Shown: positions 1 to 10,650, counted from the stretch's first letter. The stretch is 64,000 bases of DNA from Harmothoe impar (GCA_947462335.1 OX381705.1:434001-498000); one strand, 5' to 3'. The notes: generated by a model not told the origin, from the sequence alone. Translations and numbers: made by a program.

Positions 1-389
1 ACTGTAGGCCCTCTTGGATATGTTTGAAATTTTCTGAATATAAACACAATCAAAACTACCTTTGTGTGTATACAATCAAAACTACCTTTGTGTGTATAAT
101 CCTATGATAGACAGCAGAATAAGAGGGGGAGGACGAGTGGGCATACCAGCTCATAAATCACCCAACCCGGATCCCATTAACGTATCGTGGCCCGACTCAC
201 CGAGGGGCCCACCTGGTCCCTGGGGTCGGTCAGGCATGACACATCCTATCCTCTTGGGTGCAAACATTTATACTGTATACTGTGCACAGATATTCATATC
301 GATTTAAAAACATAATTAATATAGAAAGCTACTAAATTCAGAAGGGAATGCACTTCTGACTTAACACTGTGCTGATGATTCAAAGAGGC
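1..389. other. Leading non-coding stretch
   Basis: I see no convincing gene. A GC-rich patch at about 125-235 stands out from AT-rich flanks and may be a repeat fragment, but it has no second copy in this window. Confidence 0.5.
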
Positions 390-903
390 AATTGAGCCTA
401 TTGTCCTTGTAGGTTCCTGTTGGATACTTGACAAGTAAACGCCTCTGGCTGTATAGCCTAGTACTGTCTACTGAACTTGGACTGAACTCCTTTAAGTGCA
501 CATTCTGCCTGCCACACATCTCTAACTCCAAGATGGTCACCTATGGGGCCAAACACAGCAGATGCAAACCTTGTCACTCTTGGTTCAATACACTCAGGGG
601 TCCAACTGGCATATTTGTCTAATTGGTCTCGGCCTATTTTTCCGTGCTCTTGCACATTCTCCTTCTGGACTTTGAAACCGTCGACTAGTGACATCCTTGT
701 AGCTCCGTAACTCTTGCCAATGAATATGACCTTTGTTGTCGAAATGGCGTTAAACGTCCACTACACACTCACTCTTTATACAATGAAAACGTTTCTTATC
801 AAACATCGATCTCTCGTCCTTGATATCCAAAATAACTTTCAAATACCTGATCTCATCGATTATCACCTGAAGCTTCTCAGTCTTTGTGAACTTCTGAAGG
901 TTG
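390..903 (-). repeat. Dispersed repeat R1, copy 1 (internally deleted)
   Basis: This segment matches 13917-14226 and, after an internal jump near 700, the block that starts near 2795 in copy 2 and near 14595 in copy 3. Similarity ends near 903, where a CCHC ORF1 remnant begins. On the minus strand, 694-458 reads as a 78-residue open frame that recurs almost unchanged at 14188-13985, so R1 once carried a coding segment. I do not recognise the protein. The element class of R1 is unknown. Confidence 0.7.
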
Positions 904-904
904 T

Positions 905-2126
905 GGCCCCTCAAGCAGCAGAGGGATCTGAGGTGGCCCCTGCAGGCTTGTGATCTGGCAGGAACTCTGAGATGAGGGCCCCATCACCATAGACAAAGGC
1001 CCTAGCCCCATACTGGTTGGCCCTACCCCTCAATGCTGCATCATAGGCCAGCAGCTGATCCAGACTGTTAATGTCCATGGCTGACCTATCACACAGGTAC
1101 CTGGCATGGTGTTGCCACAGTGGGCAGTGGGAGGAGTCACATTGAGGTGCACTGACTGGAGCTTTGACAGACACCCCATGAGCTGATCAAACCTGGTGAT
1201 CCTGGTGATGCCCACCGGGAGATGGGGTGGTTTCTATTTCTTTTTCCATTCTCTGGTTTGTCTTCTTGGGTTTCTGTTGTTTTGCTTTGGTTGCTGGTTT
1301 GTTCGTTTGTGTATCCGGTTCCGTGCCTTCTTCTTCCATTACCATGTCCTCCAAGTTGGAGCCTTGGGGTCTAGATGGGCCGACGCGGCTGGCCCAGGTG
1401 TTCTTGGGTGGTGGTTTGCATGTGCAATTTGTGCGTACGTGTCCCACCTGTCCGCACTTCAGGCAAAGTGGGTCCCTCTGGGGCACCGTAATGAGGCTCT
1501 GGAACACCTCCCCCTCGTAGACAATCCATTGTTTGTGGGGAACCGAGTCTATCCCCTCCGCGCACACCTTCAGTCGCCTGACCCCGTCTCGAATCCGTCT
1601 GTGATGGATAGCTCGTGGGTCATCCCCATGACCTTGACGTGCAGGGCAATCATCTGTGCCACGAGGGCTTCCGGTATGTAGCTCGGAAGCCAGTGGCATC
1701 TCACGAGCCAGAAGGGGAGACCCATCGGATTTGGCCTGCTCCCTTCTTTTCGGCCACCCTCCTGATGGTGCAGCTTTCTCCGTTGATCGTTATGGCGCCT
1801 AAGTCGACGAAGATGTCAAGGGTTGTCATCTGCTTGAAGGTCACCTGCCACTCCACCACCTGGGGGCAATCGCAGGCACGTGGGGTCTCTATTGCCGCCG
1901 TCAGGAAGACCGCTGCAATTGTCGCCTGTTGTGGTGGGACTGATCTGTTCTGTTGCTTCTTGTTGGGGTTATGCTGGGTGTTCTTCTGGGTATGATGCTC
2001 CCTGGCCTTGGTCTGGGTGTTGCCCTGGGTGTACTGGGAGCGCTGGGCATCTTGGCTGAAGCTCTCGTGGTGCTTGCCGTCTTTTCCTGCTGTCTTCCAG
2101 CCTCCAGCCTCGCCCAAGCTGGTCAC
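905..2126 (-). pseudogene. Broken CCHC zinc-knuckle ORF1 of a non-LTR retrotransposon
   Basis: Read on the minus strand, three open segments (2126-1701, 1699-1187, 1174-911) follow each other in N-to-C order but in different frames, so the gene has at least two frameshifts. The middle segment holds a zinc knuckle C-X2-C-X4-H-X4-C (C79, C82, H87, C92 of that segment) followed by a Pro/Lys-rich linker. This arrangement is typical of nucleic-acid-binding ORF1/Gag-like proteins of LINEs. The last segment (ARYLCDRSAMDI region) has a diverged relative at about 16850-16985, also on the minus strand. The block sits between R1 copies 1 and 2, and its right end joins R1 sequence at about 2114. No matching ORF2 is adjacent. 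Confidence 0.65.
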
Positions 2127-3580
2127 CTATGGGGCCAAACACAGCAGATGCAAACCTTGTCACTCTTGGTTCAATACACTTGGGGTCCAACTGGCATATT
2201 TGTCTAATTCAATCATCTGGCATATTTGTCTAATTCAATCATCCATAGATGCGGTCACTGCTGTATTGGGCAAGCAGCATATAAATATCTGTCCTACTAC
2301 AACAAGGCAGACTACCACTATTTGTGGATGACTCCTTGCCAACTTGAGATGTCCCGTGAGGTACTTGATGGACGTCTGGACTTTAAACAAATCAATCAAT
2401 CAATCTAATTGGTCTCGGCCTATTTTTCCATGCTCTTGCACATTCTCCTTCTGGACTTTGAAACAGTCGACTAGTGACATCCTTGTAGAAGCCTAGGAGT
2501 ACATGTGCCACACAGTACGTGTGATTCACTTTTTCTGTTGCCACGTCACTCCCATGATTCTTTTAGACATAGGTCTTCCAAGCTGTCAGGATTATATTGG
2601 TATAGAAAACATCGAGTTGTATGACATTTTTGTCAAGTTTGCCTAACTTTGTTTCTGAAAAGCAGAGCATGCAGAGAGTATTTTAGATGTTACGCATATA
2701 TACCATCAGCACCACAATATTAATTCTTGTCTGATTGAGCATTTGTTCTACCTATACCAAGAATTTTCCACTGAACCAATTTGTTTTCTTAACTCTTGCC
2801 AATGAAATGACTTTTGTTGTTGAAATGGCGTTAAACGTCCATTACACACTCACTCTTTATAGACTTAGAACGTTTCTTATCAAACAGTGATCTCTCTTCC
2901 TTGATATCCAAAATAACTTTCAAATACCTGATCTCATCGATTATCACCTGAAGCTTCTCAGTCTCTGTGAACTTCTGAATGTTGTAAACAAGTTTTTCAT
3001 CATCATGAGAACACTTACATAGACCACTATGCTCTTTACACAGTTAACCAACCTATTCTTTGTATCAGATATCTTGCCCTGCTTTACTGTATCTTCATTT
3101 ACCCGTTCTCTGCCTAAAGATGTTTAAGATGTAATTCGGCTGCTTTCTCTCTGGCTAATGTAGTAGTAAAGATTTTAAAACCGTCAGGGTGATCGAGGCA
3201 ACGTGCGGCCGCGTTGTTGCCTACCCTGGCGGCAGGACCTATACCCGAACTAAAGTCGGCGATCCTGGGACAACATGGTTCATCCAGAGTGGTAGTAGTA
3301 GCATCATCGTTGGTCAGCACGCAGTCGTCCAGTCGTCGCAGCAGGGGTCCAGGCCGGGGCGTCCGCGATGCAGGGGGTCGCTTCTCCACCTACTTGTCCG
3401 CTTGTGGGGACTTGGTTCGTACTTGTACTGCATCCGTCACCGGGCGTCGCGCGTAGGTCGGTCGTCGTGTTGGGTCCAGGCCGGGGCGTCCGCGTTGCAG
3501 GGGGTCTCTTCTCCACGTACTCGTCCGGAGGTCGTCACGGACTTGGGTCGTACCTGTTTTGCAAAGTAATACACCTTTAA
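2114..3580 (-). repeat. Dispersed repeat R1, copy 2
   Basis: The segment is collinear with 14042-15475 (copy 3), apart from a SINE-like insertion at 2210-2403 and tandem-repeat length differences near 3330-3400. The last 400 bases are GC-rich and read openly on the minus strand (3389-3114 and 3516-3304), with recurrent Pro/Arg-rich peptides. Homologous frames exist in copy 3, so the GC-rich end may once have been coding. Product unknown. Confidence 0.7.
2210..2403 (+). mobile_element. SINE-like element with CAAT tail inside R1
   Basis: The insertion interrupts R1 copy 2 relative to copies 1 and 3. It is bounded by a 7-bp direct repeat TCTAATT (2203-2209 and 2404-2410) and ends in an (AATC)n tail after a motif of the type GGACTTTAAACAAATC. 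The same body recurs at 25693-25866, and its last 50 bases recur near 49405-49452. A short duplication of flank sequence (CATATTTGTCTAATTC) lies at the left border. The tail resembles the LINE-A 3' terminus, which suggests mobilisation by LINE-A; that is inference. Confidence 0.7.
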
Positions 3581-3590
3581 AAAAAATGAG

Positions 3591-3991
3591 GGGACTTCCG
3601 AGCGTATCATTGACAACACTCCTCGGGCTAACCCTAGGGGTAGCTTGGGCTATTTATATTGGAACATAGGGAAGACCCGGGGAGGTCACGGTGTGTACCC
3701 TGTGAGGGGTGGTGTAAAAAGAGAAAGGCCCCAATGTCGGGGAGGGGCAAAGTTGGATGCCGCTATTGTAGACAGGACATACATAACATTGAACATAAAA
3801 GAAACGCCGTAGCTCCTAGTAGGTATTTTTTTTTTATTTTTTTTTTTTTGGATTTTCTGAACCTATGGCGCTAGCGGGCACGTGTACCCCTAGCCAAACA
3901 TGGAAATGGTGTGGTTCCAGGGGAAGATATATACAAGGCACTGAGTGCGAGTCTTCCCCTGGGAAGTTAGGCTACGTTGTGGTCTAGAGAT
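3591..3991 (-). other. Downstream region of the 794-codon frame, with A-rich tract
   Basis: On the minus strand the stop of the long frame is followed by about 140 bases and then an A-rich run (T-rich on plus at 3826-3850). It could be the poly(A) tail of a retroposed transcript or a chance homopolymer. GTATTT occurs next to the run (3823-3828) and near the other end of the segment (6357-6362), a possible but weak target-site duplication. No AATAAA lies immediately upstream of the tract. I see no gene in 3591-3820. Confidence 0.35.
3917..3962 (-). other. Perfect 11-bp inverted repeat (stem-loop) after the long frame
   Basis: CCAGGGGAAGA (3917-3927) is the exact reverse complement of TCTTCCCCTGG (3952-3962), with a 24-base loop. 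One bulged base extends the stem by two more pairs. It lies 30 bases past the stop of the 794-codon frame, within its presumed 3' untranslated region. A 3' stem-loop could serve RNA processing or recognition by a reverse transcriptase; function is unproven. Confidence 0.6.
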
Positions 3992-6376
3992 CTAGAGTTT
4001 GTGACTAACATATGAGAAAAAAAATGATACAGGCCAGGGGAGGATTAATGTACATGCGATAAAATTATTGTCAACGCCTCCCCCTGAGGGCCGGGTGGTA
4101 GTAAATAGGACTAGATAGAGCTCCTGTTCCCGGAGACAGATATGTACAGGCAGCATAGCTATGTTTGGGTCCTTTTCAGCTAGCTGCCCTTGCTTGCTCC
4201 ATAACTCCGGGGTATGGTTTCGGACTGCATATGTCAGGGGTTTGAATCTGTCCTGGGTAGGTTCCACTTTGGGCTTTTTGCGGGCTTCCCGGAACGTGGT
4301 AATGGGTGCAGTTTCCCTCTTAGTTGGTTGGATGTAGCCTGCCTCCCGATACTTCTCCCTTGCCACATTGTGGGGGAGAAGCTGCTGACATTCCCCTGGG
4401 GAAAGAGAGACTTGTGTGAAAGACTTGGGCATGCCAGCCAAGAGACCATGTTGATAGAAATCACGTTGTATGATCAGGAGAACCTGTCCCCCTTTGTAGC
4501 AGCCGAGGGTCATGCTTTCTGAAGTGAATATGCCCTGGTCCAGGAGTGTCTCCAAAGGGTCTGTAGGGTTTTTGGCGGAGAGGAAGTACGTAGGGTTAGG
4601 AGTGCTGGGGCGCGCTTTACGCCTCATCCCAGCTGTACGACTGTGGGTGTTTGACTTGGGTTTACCAGTTTTGCCCGGAAGGGGGACGGTGACGAGTTGA
4701 CGGGAGGTCAGAGCTGCCATGTCCCCCTCGGGTTGGAGAATGTTAAAGGCGGTACCGAGATTTTTTCTGACTAGAGCAAAGGCACGACTGTTTCTGTTAA
4801 GTCTGAGAAGCGTTTTACCAGAGGGGGTGGTGTACATGAGCATGGATTTGTTGTTAAGTTTGTGGTCCGGGAAGTCCGCGAAGGCTTGGACCGGGGCGTC
4901 AGGGTGTGCTACGGATTGTACCCAGCTGTATTCGTATTTGGATAGCGGAGGAGAGGGTATGGTAACACATGCTGCTATATCTTCAGCGGTCAAGGAGACC
5001 CAGGTGAAGTCCCCGGACAAGTCTTGGTCAACTCGAGAAAAGAGATCCGACTCCCTGGAGACTGGGAGGAGAGAACCCCACTTTTGGTGGTGGAGGAGAG
5101 AGGTGTGTGAACCGACATCATCTAAAATACCGTATTCTATGAGCCCCTCAACCGGGCTGCTCGTCTTGGGTTTGAACAATAAGAGAGAATCCTGATGTAC
5201 AGATGTTGGGATAGAGACGGGAATACCTCCGGTGCGAGGGGGAGGGTTTTGAATAGGGTTTTCTCCTTGGGTGGGGGGAGGAGAAGGGGGAGGGGCTGGT
5301 CCCCGGGCCGGGGATGCGTGTGGTCGGTGGTCTTTGGCGTCCTTGCACGGATCCGGGTGGGGGCTATGATTGTTTGCCTCCGGGGACGACGTGGCAGGGT
5401 CGACTGCCAGTGGGATTTGTTGTGCCGTGAGGGGGGCGAGATGGGTGAACCGTTTGTCCTTGCTGAGGGAAGTGGCCAGTTCTCCCCCCTCCTCCGTGAC
5501 AATGAGGGTAACGTCTTGGAGTCTGATTATGGGGATGGTCCCTTTCTCCTCCCAAGAGATGTGGCCGCACATGGCCATGGCTTGGTCGGGGAGTCTGGTG
5601 AGAGATTTGGAATAGAATAGCTGGTTGACCCGGTCTCCCAGACGGCTGAGGATAACATCGCTCCCCAGGAGCGGCGGACGTGCCGCTGGGGCGGGTGACG
5701 GGGGGGGGGGGGGGGTTCCCAATACCGCCACCAGGAAGTCCGCGTCCACGTCAATGGAGGGGCGGATGTGGCCTTTGAGGGAGGATGCCGGAACGCGTGT
5801 GTACAGCTGCATCCCGAATTTGGTCAGGTTGGTATAGATCTCCCACGTTTCCTGGGTAAGGGCCCTCCTGTGAGGTACATCGTCCAGAAACCCTCTGTCA
5901 GGTCGGAGGTCATGCAAGTATAGGTCGGCTTGTGACGTTTTCTCCATAAGGACCTTGATTTCCGGCCTATACTGTTTGAGGGCTGTTGGGAACTGCCGAA
6001 GGAAATGAAAAATAGTAATGAGGACACGGGCAGCCATATCCCTACAGCGAATGAGTTTAGTAAAAGCTTTGTCCAGGGAAGTTTGGTCAACGAGGGACAG
6101 CCCTTTCATCATGTCGCTGAGGTCAGCGCAGTCGAAGAAAAGCATCGCGCGATAGTCATATCTGCTGGGCCTTGTCCCGGAAGGGGGAGTAGGGCCCGTG
6201 GACGAGATGTCGAGGGGTGTTGGTACACTAGCCTTGGGGCTGGAGGGGGTGTGAACCGTTTGAGGAGAGCGAGACAGCCTAGAGTCTCCTCCTTCATTTT
6301 CATGGACCTTGGTCGTGCAGACCGACCCCTCCAAGAGGGGAGAACCCGGGATTGAAGTATTTGGCAATAAGAGCAA
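3992..6376 (-). CDS. 794-codon open frame, modular protein of unknown function
   Basis: The frame is uninterrupted although its surroundings are full of broken genes. It starts from a non-ATG codon in the flanking LINE; the first in-frame ATG is residue 78 (MLFFDC), so the true N-terminus may be missing. Residues 30-75 are Ser/Thr/Pro-rich. Residues 78-215 look helical. Proline-rich linkers lie at 220-235 and 350-390; the first is encoded by a 16-base homopolymer (5700-5715). At least five weakly similar modules follow (about 245-320, 403-470, 490-562, 605-668, 715-785). Each has a hydrophobic strand of the type VLLIIQR and most end in a motif like FTQVSLSPGE or FTWVSLTAED. That strand-then-SLT/SP-helix pattern resembles the PC4/p15 single-strand DNA-binding fold, but I cannot confirm homology. 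It could be a retrotransposon ORF, a viral relic or a retroposed cellular gene. Product unknown. Confidence 0.55.
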   Translation of the reverse strand: MLLLPNTSIPGSPLLEGSVCTTKVHENEGGDSRLSRSPQTVHTPSSPKASVPTPLDISSTGPTPPSGTRPSRYDYRAMLFFDCADLSDMMKGLSLVDQTSLDKAFTKLIRCRDMAARVLITIFHFLRQFPTALKQYRPEIKVLMEKTSQADLYLHDLRPDRGFLDDVPHRRALTQETWEIYTNLTKFGMQLYTRVPASSLKGHIRPSIDVDADFLVAVLGTPPPPPSPAPAARPPLLGSDVILSRLGDRVNQLFYSKSLTRLPDQAMAMCGHISWEEKGTIPIIRLQDVTLIVTEEGGELATSLSKDKRFTHLAPLTAQQIPLAVDPATSSPEANNHSPHPDPCKDAKDHRPHASPARGPAPPPSPPPTQGENPIQNPPPRTGGIPVSIPTSVHQDSLLLFKPKTSSPVEGLIEYGILDDVGSHTSLLHHQKWGSLLPVSRESDLFSRVDQDLSGDFTWVSLTAEDIAACVTIPSPPLSKYEYSWVQSVAHPDAPVQAFADFPDHKLNNKSMLMYTTPSGKTLLRLNRNSRAFALVRKNLGTAFNILQPEGDMAALTSRQLVTVPLPGKTGKPKSNTHSRTAGMRRKARPSTPNPTYFLSAKNPTDPLETLLDQGIFTSESMTLGCYKGGQVLLIIQRDFYQHGLLAGMPKSFTQVSLSPGECQQLLPHNVAREKYREAGYIQPTKRETAPITTFREARKKPKVEPTQDRFKPLTYAVRNHTPELWSKQGQLAEKDPNIAMLPVHICLREQELYLVLFTTTRPSGGGVDNNFIACTLILPWPVSFFFSYVSHKL

Positions 6377-7790
6377 TCATCTGCTTGGGGCTATTTTTAA
6401 GGAATTCATTGACTACACTGTCTATCTCGCTTGCCATCCCATTTTTCTTTTTTTTTATATGGTCATGGATTTCTTGAACAGAAAACAAGTCATCCAGCGG
6501 CCCCAGATCACAATCATGGATTAATTCATTGTTAAGAGCTCTGGGGTTTTCATCAATATTCTGTGTTTCTTCTATTTTGTTAGTTTCAACAAAATGGTTT
6601 CTGAACTCATCTATCTTTATTGGGTCCGTTTCTTTTTGTTTGCCTACAGCATTATTCAATATGGTCCAATAGTCCCTAGGCTTTGAGCTGCTTAGGGTCC
6701 TTAGCTCTACATGTAGTTTTTTGTGGTATGACATATGGGCTGCCCTTAGTTTTTTTCTTTTAGAGTCCTACTCTTGTGCTTAAAATTTGCTACATTGTGT
6801 GGGCAGTCACCCTTCTTCAGCTTGTTTTTTGCACTGAAAAATTCTTGTCTAACCTTTTCGCTGTCTTTGTTGAACCAGGGCTTACGTGGCTGGTTTCGGC
6901 TGCTGCCTCTCTTTTTGGGTTTTGCACTATTAGTGCATTTAGTTACTCCGATATTGGTACCTGCATCTACATAGACCTTATTCACCATTTCTGTAATATC
7001 ATTGATTTGCGAGATGGTGGTTTCTGTCGTAGCAGCTCTGTCTCTATAAGAGGATGTATTATTGATGGCATTTATGTCAAAGGACTTTGTGAACTCATTT
7101 TTCTTGTCTTTATCCCATCGTGTACGAAATGTGTCCTCTCCCTTATGGTTGTGAACATGACCTTTTTCTATAATAACCCTTTGACATTCGTGCTCTCTAT
7201 GCTTGACCAATAGTTCTAAGCTAATTGGGTTATGCACATCACTAAGGAGGCTATCAAAGGTGTCCACCTTCATGTTGGTTATGTGTTTGAAAAGATTTGG
7301 GGAGGCTAGCATGTAATCCACCACACTGACGCTTTTACATGTAGGACTACCTATTTTGAAGTCCTCTCCTACTCTTCCATTAACAATTAATGTACTAGTA
7401 TTTCTACATAGGTTAATAGATGTTTACCATGGCTACTAACAGTTATGTCACAGTTGTATCTTTTTGCAAGTCCTCTTCATTGTTAAAGAGATTATCTTCC
7501 ACGCCTTGTAGACCAAGGCTATCTATTATACACGATTCAATCCCTACAAAATCTTCTTCTGTCCCTGTTCTATAGCATTAAAATCTCCAACCAAAAGGAA
7601 GGGAATACCAAATTCTGCATGCAAATCAGCTATGTCATTTTCTAATACTGCAAATTCATCCCCAATAAAATACGCTGATCCAATAGGTGGAATATAAACA
7701 GCCGCAACTATAAATTCATAACCTAATAAATTGCTGTCTATTTTGCACCTATTTTGGTGAATGTCATTTCTCACTAGTGTACCCCTTTAA
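6363..7790 (-). pseudogene. Decayed CR1/L2-like LINE: endonuclease to early reverse transcriptase
   Basis: Minus-strand pieces run in order: an endonuclease part with LLVGDFNA (7774-7544), a stop-ridden stretch, the end of the endonuclease with SVVDYMLASP and the linker with KPWFNKDSEK (7324-6746), and the start of the reverse-transcriptase region with an FSVQEIHDHI-type motif (6734 to about 6363). This order matches ORF2 of CR1/L2-like LINEs. The reverse-transcriptase palm is missing: homology stops near 6360, exactly where the 794-codon frame begins, so that segment probably replaced or entered the LINE. Several stops and frameshifts make it inactive. Confidence 0.7.
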
Positions 7791-8505
7791 TTTGGGTGAC
7801 TTTGTATATTTAAAAATAAAAATCAGAAAGCTTGGGTTGGTAAGTTTTTAGGCTAGTTGGCTGTCAGTCTACCAGGGCCCAGCATGGGGGAAAACATGTA
7901 GGTTGGTGGTGCTGGTGATATATTCAAAATATACATAGAAAACAGCAGCATCCAGACTATTCCAAAGAGGAGTAGACAGCTAAAGGTCATGTCTTTGGCA
8001 CTGATTATAGTAGGTGAGGTGACTTTATTTCAATTTACAGTTCGAAGGGTGTTTGCAGGGCCATGTCAGGGCCGATAATAGGTGCATTGGGGCCGCACAG
8101 AGAAGCACCGCCTTGCGCTGGTAGCGTGAGGGGCAGGGACGCGAAACGCTACAGTAGAGACCACAGGCCATTTCATTATCTTCATCTTACAAAACCATGC
8201 CATACACCATTGGAAAGGGGAGAGAATTTGCAATTCAATGATTACAGATGACAAATCATCCATCAAATTGTACTAATTACCCCCCCCCCCCCCCCCCCCC
8301 CCCCCTCAATAGGTCTATCCACTATTTCCCCATGTATTTGCCCGGAACTAGGTCAACATGACCTAATTCTTAAATATCCCAACTGACTCAGCATGAGTGC
8401 AGCGTTGTCACTCTATGCTAGCTATATCTGCTTGTATTAAAAGAAGTCTTAGCATGAGTGCACCTTTGTCACTCAATTCTTGTAAAAATAATCAGGCCAC
8501 AGATT
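7791..8505. other. Intergenic stretch with poly-C tract
   Basis: No gene is visible. A run of 26 C residues lies at 8280-8305. The block 8050-8270 has moderate GC content and may be a repeat fragment without a second copy here. Confidence 0.5.
8280..8305. repeat. Poly-C homopolymer (26 bases)
   Basis: Twenty-six consecutive C on the plus strand. Such a tract can form i-motif or G-quadruplex-like structures and is prone to length errors in assembly. Confidence 0.95.
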
Positions 8506-9941
8506 CTACTCAATACAATCTTGGATCTTCTTACTCCAGTAGAGCTGCCTGGAGTAGGCGCGATGGAGTCCATCCTGCTTCAAATCATCATAGCTGTGCT
8601 TCCAGGTCCTGACATGTCGCAACCTGTGGCACAGGTACGACAACCATGCACCAGGAGATCCACGGTCTCTGTTCTGATTGTCCACAAAGTTGTTGTACTT
8701 CAAAACCGCATTGTTAATGATGTCCTGGTCATCAGCATAGTTTTTGTTGTGACGACCTTTAACATAGGTATTCCAATCATGGATGTCACAGCCAACCACA
8801 GATGCAAACACCAGTTTCTGCTTCGGAAATTGTTATCAAAGGCCCACAAACTGTCCATGATGCCTGATTGTGTTTGACCCATGCTCAGATTTGGAGCCTT
8901 CGATGGGGACTTAGTCAGCATCAATAGTTCCAAATGTTCCCAGTTTTTTACTACATCTGGCAGTATAGTTTCTCTATACCTTTCAAGTAGCTCACTGAAC
9001 TTTGTTTCTGTTGATGCTCTGTCAGACATTGTGTTTGAAATATTAGAAATAATCTTAAATCCTACTTCACTGAATCCCTCCATTTTAGACATGTCTGACA
9101 GGATCTCCCTGAAGGTATCAAGCGTTGTATAAGCAGATTTGTTAGACATCTCTCTCAGACCTAGAAGGTGGGGTGTATGATCTTTGTCAGTGACTGCAAA
9201 GACATTGTAAACTTTGCCAAACTTTGGTGACTCATCTGTATAGATAGTGGTGTTTTTGAGGTGTGGAACTACTTCAGCCATATGTTGTCTGGCAATGACA
9301 CTCTTGGATGTTATGAAGTTTGCCACAGTACTTGGTATTTTGTTGACTAACTTCAGGCATTCTCTCATTGCAGGGCCAATATTGGCATTTGCCAGATTCA
9401 AGCTATCAAGATTTATCGCTATCTCGATGGTTAAATCTGTGAAATGATGCTTGTCTTCATCAAAGAGGTCTACAGTTTCCCTCTCATTGACAATATCACC
9501 GAGATATTGCACACTGGATTCAAGTTCGTCATTGGTATTTTGTAATTTTATTACCTTTGACTGCAGCTCTAGTCTCTCCGCCTCCTTAGTGGATTATAGA
9601 GCAGCATGAGAGTTCAGCAGGTTGCTATTCTGAGTTGTTAGTGTTGTGATTGTTTTGTTTAGGATCTTCATTTCAGAAGTCCATTCAGCAATAGTTTCCT
9701 TAAGATATTCAACCTCAGCCGTCAGATTTGTAACCTTGTTCCTTAACTCTTTTGTCACATTTTGTGCGATGATCTTCTTGGTGGTCTTGACACTGCGCTT
9801 GGCAGATTGAATTCTGCCATGCATTGCCTTAACACAACTTCTCCGCTCATGAAGCTGACCACGCATACGCTTAATGACGTCATCTTTTTTCTTTGTTTCA
9901 GTATTAACTTCAGCTAACTCTAGCAAGTTCAATAGACACAT
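8506..9941 (-). pseudogene. Coiled-coil, transposase-like repetitive protein, inactivated
   Basis: The N-terminal part (9941-9597) is a charged coiled coil. A TAA at 9594-9596 interrupts it, but the same frame continues without break to about 8820 (ESSVQYLGDIVNERE onward), so this is one gene with a single internal stop. The central part contains IYTDESPKFGKVYN, LGLREMSNKSAY and ISNTMSDRASTE, motifs I associate with a large repetitive invertebrate family that looks like an RNase-H-fold transposase. Near 8815 a one-base shift moves the frame to 8811-8506 (GCDIHDWNTY region). A C-terminal piece of what looks like the same family is at 46251-46813. Family assignment rests on memory of its motifs and is moderate. 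Confidence 0.6.
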
Positions 9942-10317
9942 TTAAATCTTCTGCCATTGAACGATTTGAGGAATCTTGTTTTGAAATGAGTGGAACAATG
10001 AACTCTTTTAACTTGAATTCTAATTTCAAATGAACTTTTCGTTTCAAAAGATATTTGCCATACATACGACCCACTTTAGTGAGTGCTGCTGGGCCGTTAA
10101 TATCATCAGGAGAGCAACCAGCTTCCTTGGCCAGAAATGTTGTTAAATCAATTAAGTGCCTGTTTTTTTTTCTTCGCTTTCCATTTCATGAAGTATGCAA
10201 TAACAGGTATATTGAGAGTACTAGCCATTATGACAACTTACATGTATCTGATATTGTTAAGCGAAAACACTGTTTATAACCTAGCACTTGAGGAAGTGGT
10301 CAGTAAACTCTTCTGGC
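9942..10317. other. No recognisable gene
   Basis: This is the upstream side of the transposase-like pseudogene. The minus-strand sequence just above 9941 may hold its start. A short T-rich tract sits at 10161-10174. Nothing else is supported. Confidence 0.4.
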
Positions 10318-10465
10318 CTGGTCGTCATTGAAGCCCTTATCAAAATCAAAAATGACGTCCTCTGAATCTTTTAGCGCTTTTGCTGGTGTCTCTTCTTTAT
10401 AAATGAAGAATGTAATCTCGTCCGTCAACAGCTGCTGTAAGCCGGCGGTACATGGTTCGGTCTCG
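10318..10465 (-). CDS. Candidate acidic exon
   Basis: The minus strand reads an acidic peptide with LLTDEITFFIYKEE and VIFDFDKGF, then a stop near 10300. It directly abuts a LINE-A 3' relic, so its upstream part may have been displaced. I do not recognise it, and no clear splice sites confirm it. Confidence 0.25.
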
Positions 10466-10466
10466 T

Positions 10467-10650
10467 AAAGATCTACGAGCCGTGTCCCACTGCTACAAGT
10501 AGACTCATAAACATATGCACGCCCACACGCACTCACACACTTAAACGCGCAACCTAGATGGAAGGCGTAAGGGTGCGTAGACTACTCAGAGGGTCGTCGG
10601 GTTCCTTGTTGAATAAGTCACATTAAAACACGTAGTGAAATTCATCTCCA
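10467..10650 (+). mobile_element. LINE-A 3' region relic
   Basis: CTACGAGCCGTGTCCCACTG and the following CA-rich ACACGCACTCACACACTT segment match the 3' untranslated region of LINE-A (for example 33631-33700). It is diverged and lacks a clean CAAT tail. Confidence 0.65.

Noticed and set aside
1196..1681. Plus-strand 161-codon frame
   Set aside because: It is the complement of the CCHC ORF1 remnant, and its hydrophobic composition is a shadow effect.
3822..6362. Firm target-site duplication GTATTT around the 794-codon segment
   Set aside because: Six bases next to a T-rich run can match by chance, and the left flank does not continue the LINE coding sequence.
6300..6376. Start codon of the 794-codon frame at 6376
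   Set aside because: The codon there is TTG inside LINE-derived sequence. The first ATG in frame is about 77 residues further in, so the annotated start is only the limit of the open frame.
7544..9941. One continuous minus-strand gene from the transposase-like protein into the LINE endonuclease
   Set aside because: The two belong to different protein families and are separated by a poly-C tract and over 700 non-coding bases.
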